DNA from: Astragalus membranaceus
Lineage: Eukaryota; Streptophyta; Magnoliopsida; Fabales; Fabaceae
Length of the DNA stretch: 64,000 nt
Assembly (NCBI GenBank): GCA_039519185.1
Contig: CM076849.1
Coordinates: forward strand, 37,195,109 to 37,259,108
Reading direction: 5' to 3'
Positions within the stretch are counted from its first letter, which is position 1. Each line of letters starts with the position of its first letter. Shown here in pieces: positions 63,336 through 64,000 of this stretch. Both the position numbers and the translations under genes were made by a program. Below the pieces are notes generated by a model, which ran no database searches, was not told the DNA's origin, and saw only the letters and a list, made by a program, of their open reading frames with translations.

Positions 63336-63661
63336 GGGTAAAATATGTTTTTAGTCCCTACAAAATCGGCTCCTTCTAAGTTTAGTCCCTACATTAACGA
63401 AATAGGCGTTTTGGTCCTCATCTTATTTTTTCGTTTTCAATTTTAGTCCCTCAGGACTTTTAATAGCGCTTCAAAACTTTTAATAGCGCTTATAAAAGGT
63501 CAAAAAAGCGCTATTAAAAGTTTTGAAGCGCTATTAAAAGTCGTGAGGGACTAAAATTGAAAACGGCAAAATAAGATGAGGACCAAAACGCCTATTTCAC
63601 TAATGTAGGGACTAAACTTAGAATGAGCCGATTTTGTAGGGACTAAAAACATATTTTACCC
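63336..63661. mobile_element. Mutator-like MITE in the leader of element F
   Basis: A 326-bp element with long near-perfect inverted arms (GGGTAAAATATGTTTTTAGT at the left; complement at the right) and a perfect 9-bp TSD AAAAATATT (63327-63335 and 63662-63670). The centre has inverted AGCGCTATTAAAAGT copies, so a transcript would fold into an almost continuous hairpin. Confidence 0.9.
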
Positions 63662-63709
63662 AAAAATATTTAAAGGGCAAGCTGGTTCATCAACATCGCT
63701 ACCAGACTC

Positions 63710-64000
63710 GTTCTCGAGCAAGAAAAATGGCCGAAGAGGATAATCGGGCTGAGAGAAAACATTGCAAAACTGAAAGATCAAATGACCGAGATGATGGTGC
63801 TGAAAGATCAAATGGCTGAATTCGTGAAACTCCTCGAGAGAAGAAATGCAGATGAAAGTGCTTCGGCAGGGAATACTGAGAACAATGCTACAAGTCTTCC
63901 TCCACCTCCCGGCTCCGAAACTCCAGATACCACTGGAATAAATGTCCAGAGCTACCAATGGCCCCCTTACGGTCTCCCAGCTGGTTATGCACCTCCTACC
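63710..64000 (+). pseudogene. Gag N-terminus of element F, runs off right edge
   Basis: After an ATG near 63727 (MAEEDNRAE) the coiled-coil segment NIAKLKDQMTEMMVLKDQMA and EFVKLLERRNA is readable only in the next frame, followed by a Pro-rich TSLPPPPGSETPDTTG and YQWPPYGLPAGYAPP, typical of Tat/Ogre-like gag starts and comparable to 44133-45329. A one-base frameshift near 63750 is implied. The rest lies beyond the window. Confidence 0.7.

Noticed and set aside
1..64000. Endogenous pararetrovirus or other integrated virus
   Set aside because: All RT-bearing sequences are flanked by LTRs or have copia/gypsy domain order; no movement protein, coat protein or caulimovirid motif order was seen.

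Overview
This window is plant nuclear DNA, most likely from a legume (Fabaceae). Direct evidence is an intact plant 60S ribosomal protein L27a gene, two split genes for small secreted six-cysteine peptides of the defensin-like/nodule-cysteine-rich (DEFL/NCR) type, Tat/Ogre-like Ty3/gypsy elements, SIRE-like Ty1/copia elements and a plant CACTA transposon. NCR-like peptides and abundant Ogre-like elements suggest an inverted-repeat-lacking-clade legume; that assignment is inference. Only three host genes are supported: RPL27a (19735-20181) and the DEFL/NCR pair (22953-23350 and 34152-34544). Nearly everything else is nested transposable elements, many with target-site duplications (TSDs) readable to the base.

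Left nest, 1-18830. A minus-strand Ty3/gypsy element (A: RT at the left edge, protease, gag pieces, 5' LTR at 17835-18691) holds a minus-strand SIRE-like Ty1/copia element (B: 1974 to about 17394, 5' end lost). B's integrase is split by a plus-strand copia derivative (C: 5646-15490, TSD CGCAT). C's 3' LTR is split by a plus-strand gag-only Tat-like gypsy element (D: 9946-14425, TSD ATTTC). The order of insertion is therefore A, B, C, D.

Middle, 18830-34770. After a G-rich repeat come RPL27a with a telo-box leader, a hAT-like element (21238-22466, 8-bp TSD), DEFL/NCR gene 1, two tRNA-derived SINE candidates, LTR fragments, a Mutator-like non-autonomous element (25898-27356) with a CCGG-rich repeat inside, a minus-strand copia element with TA...CA termini (27944-31982), a further inverted-repeat element and DEFL/NCR gene 2.

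Right, 34770-64000. A 24.4-kb CACTA transposon (34770-59154; 13-bp perfect terminal inverted repeats, TSD TCA) carries a TNP2-type transposase gene and a multi-exon gene combining a second plant transposase-associated domain with a Ulp1-type cysteine protease. The transposase gene is cut by a young Ogre-like gypsy derivative (E: 40747-52441, two 2245-bp LTRs with one difference noticed, TSD ATGAC) that contains a 20-bp minisatellite of about 1.3 kb. The CACTA 3' end is cut by a solo LTR (56547-59007, TSD TTGGT). From 59218 another Ogre-like element (F) begins with a 3.2-kb LTR and runs off the right edge; two Mutator-like MITEs sit in it.

The most interesting signals are the unannotated secreted-peptide pair, a promoter/leader module shared between LTRs of a Ty1/copia and a Ty3/gypsy element (both with ATCGATT arrays), and a CACTA element whose transposase frame is clean on both sides of a very recent insertion. 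All readings were done by eye, so homology statements are pattern recognition and not database results.
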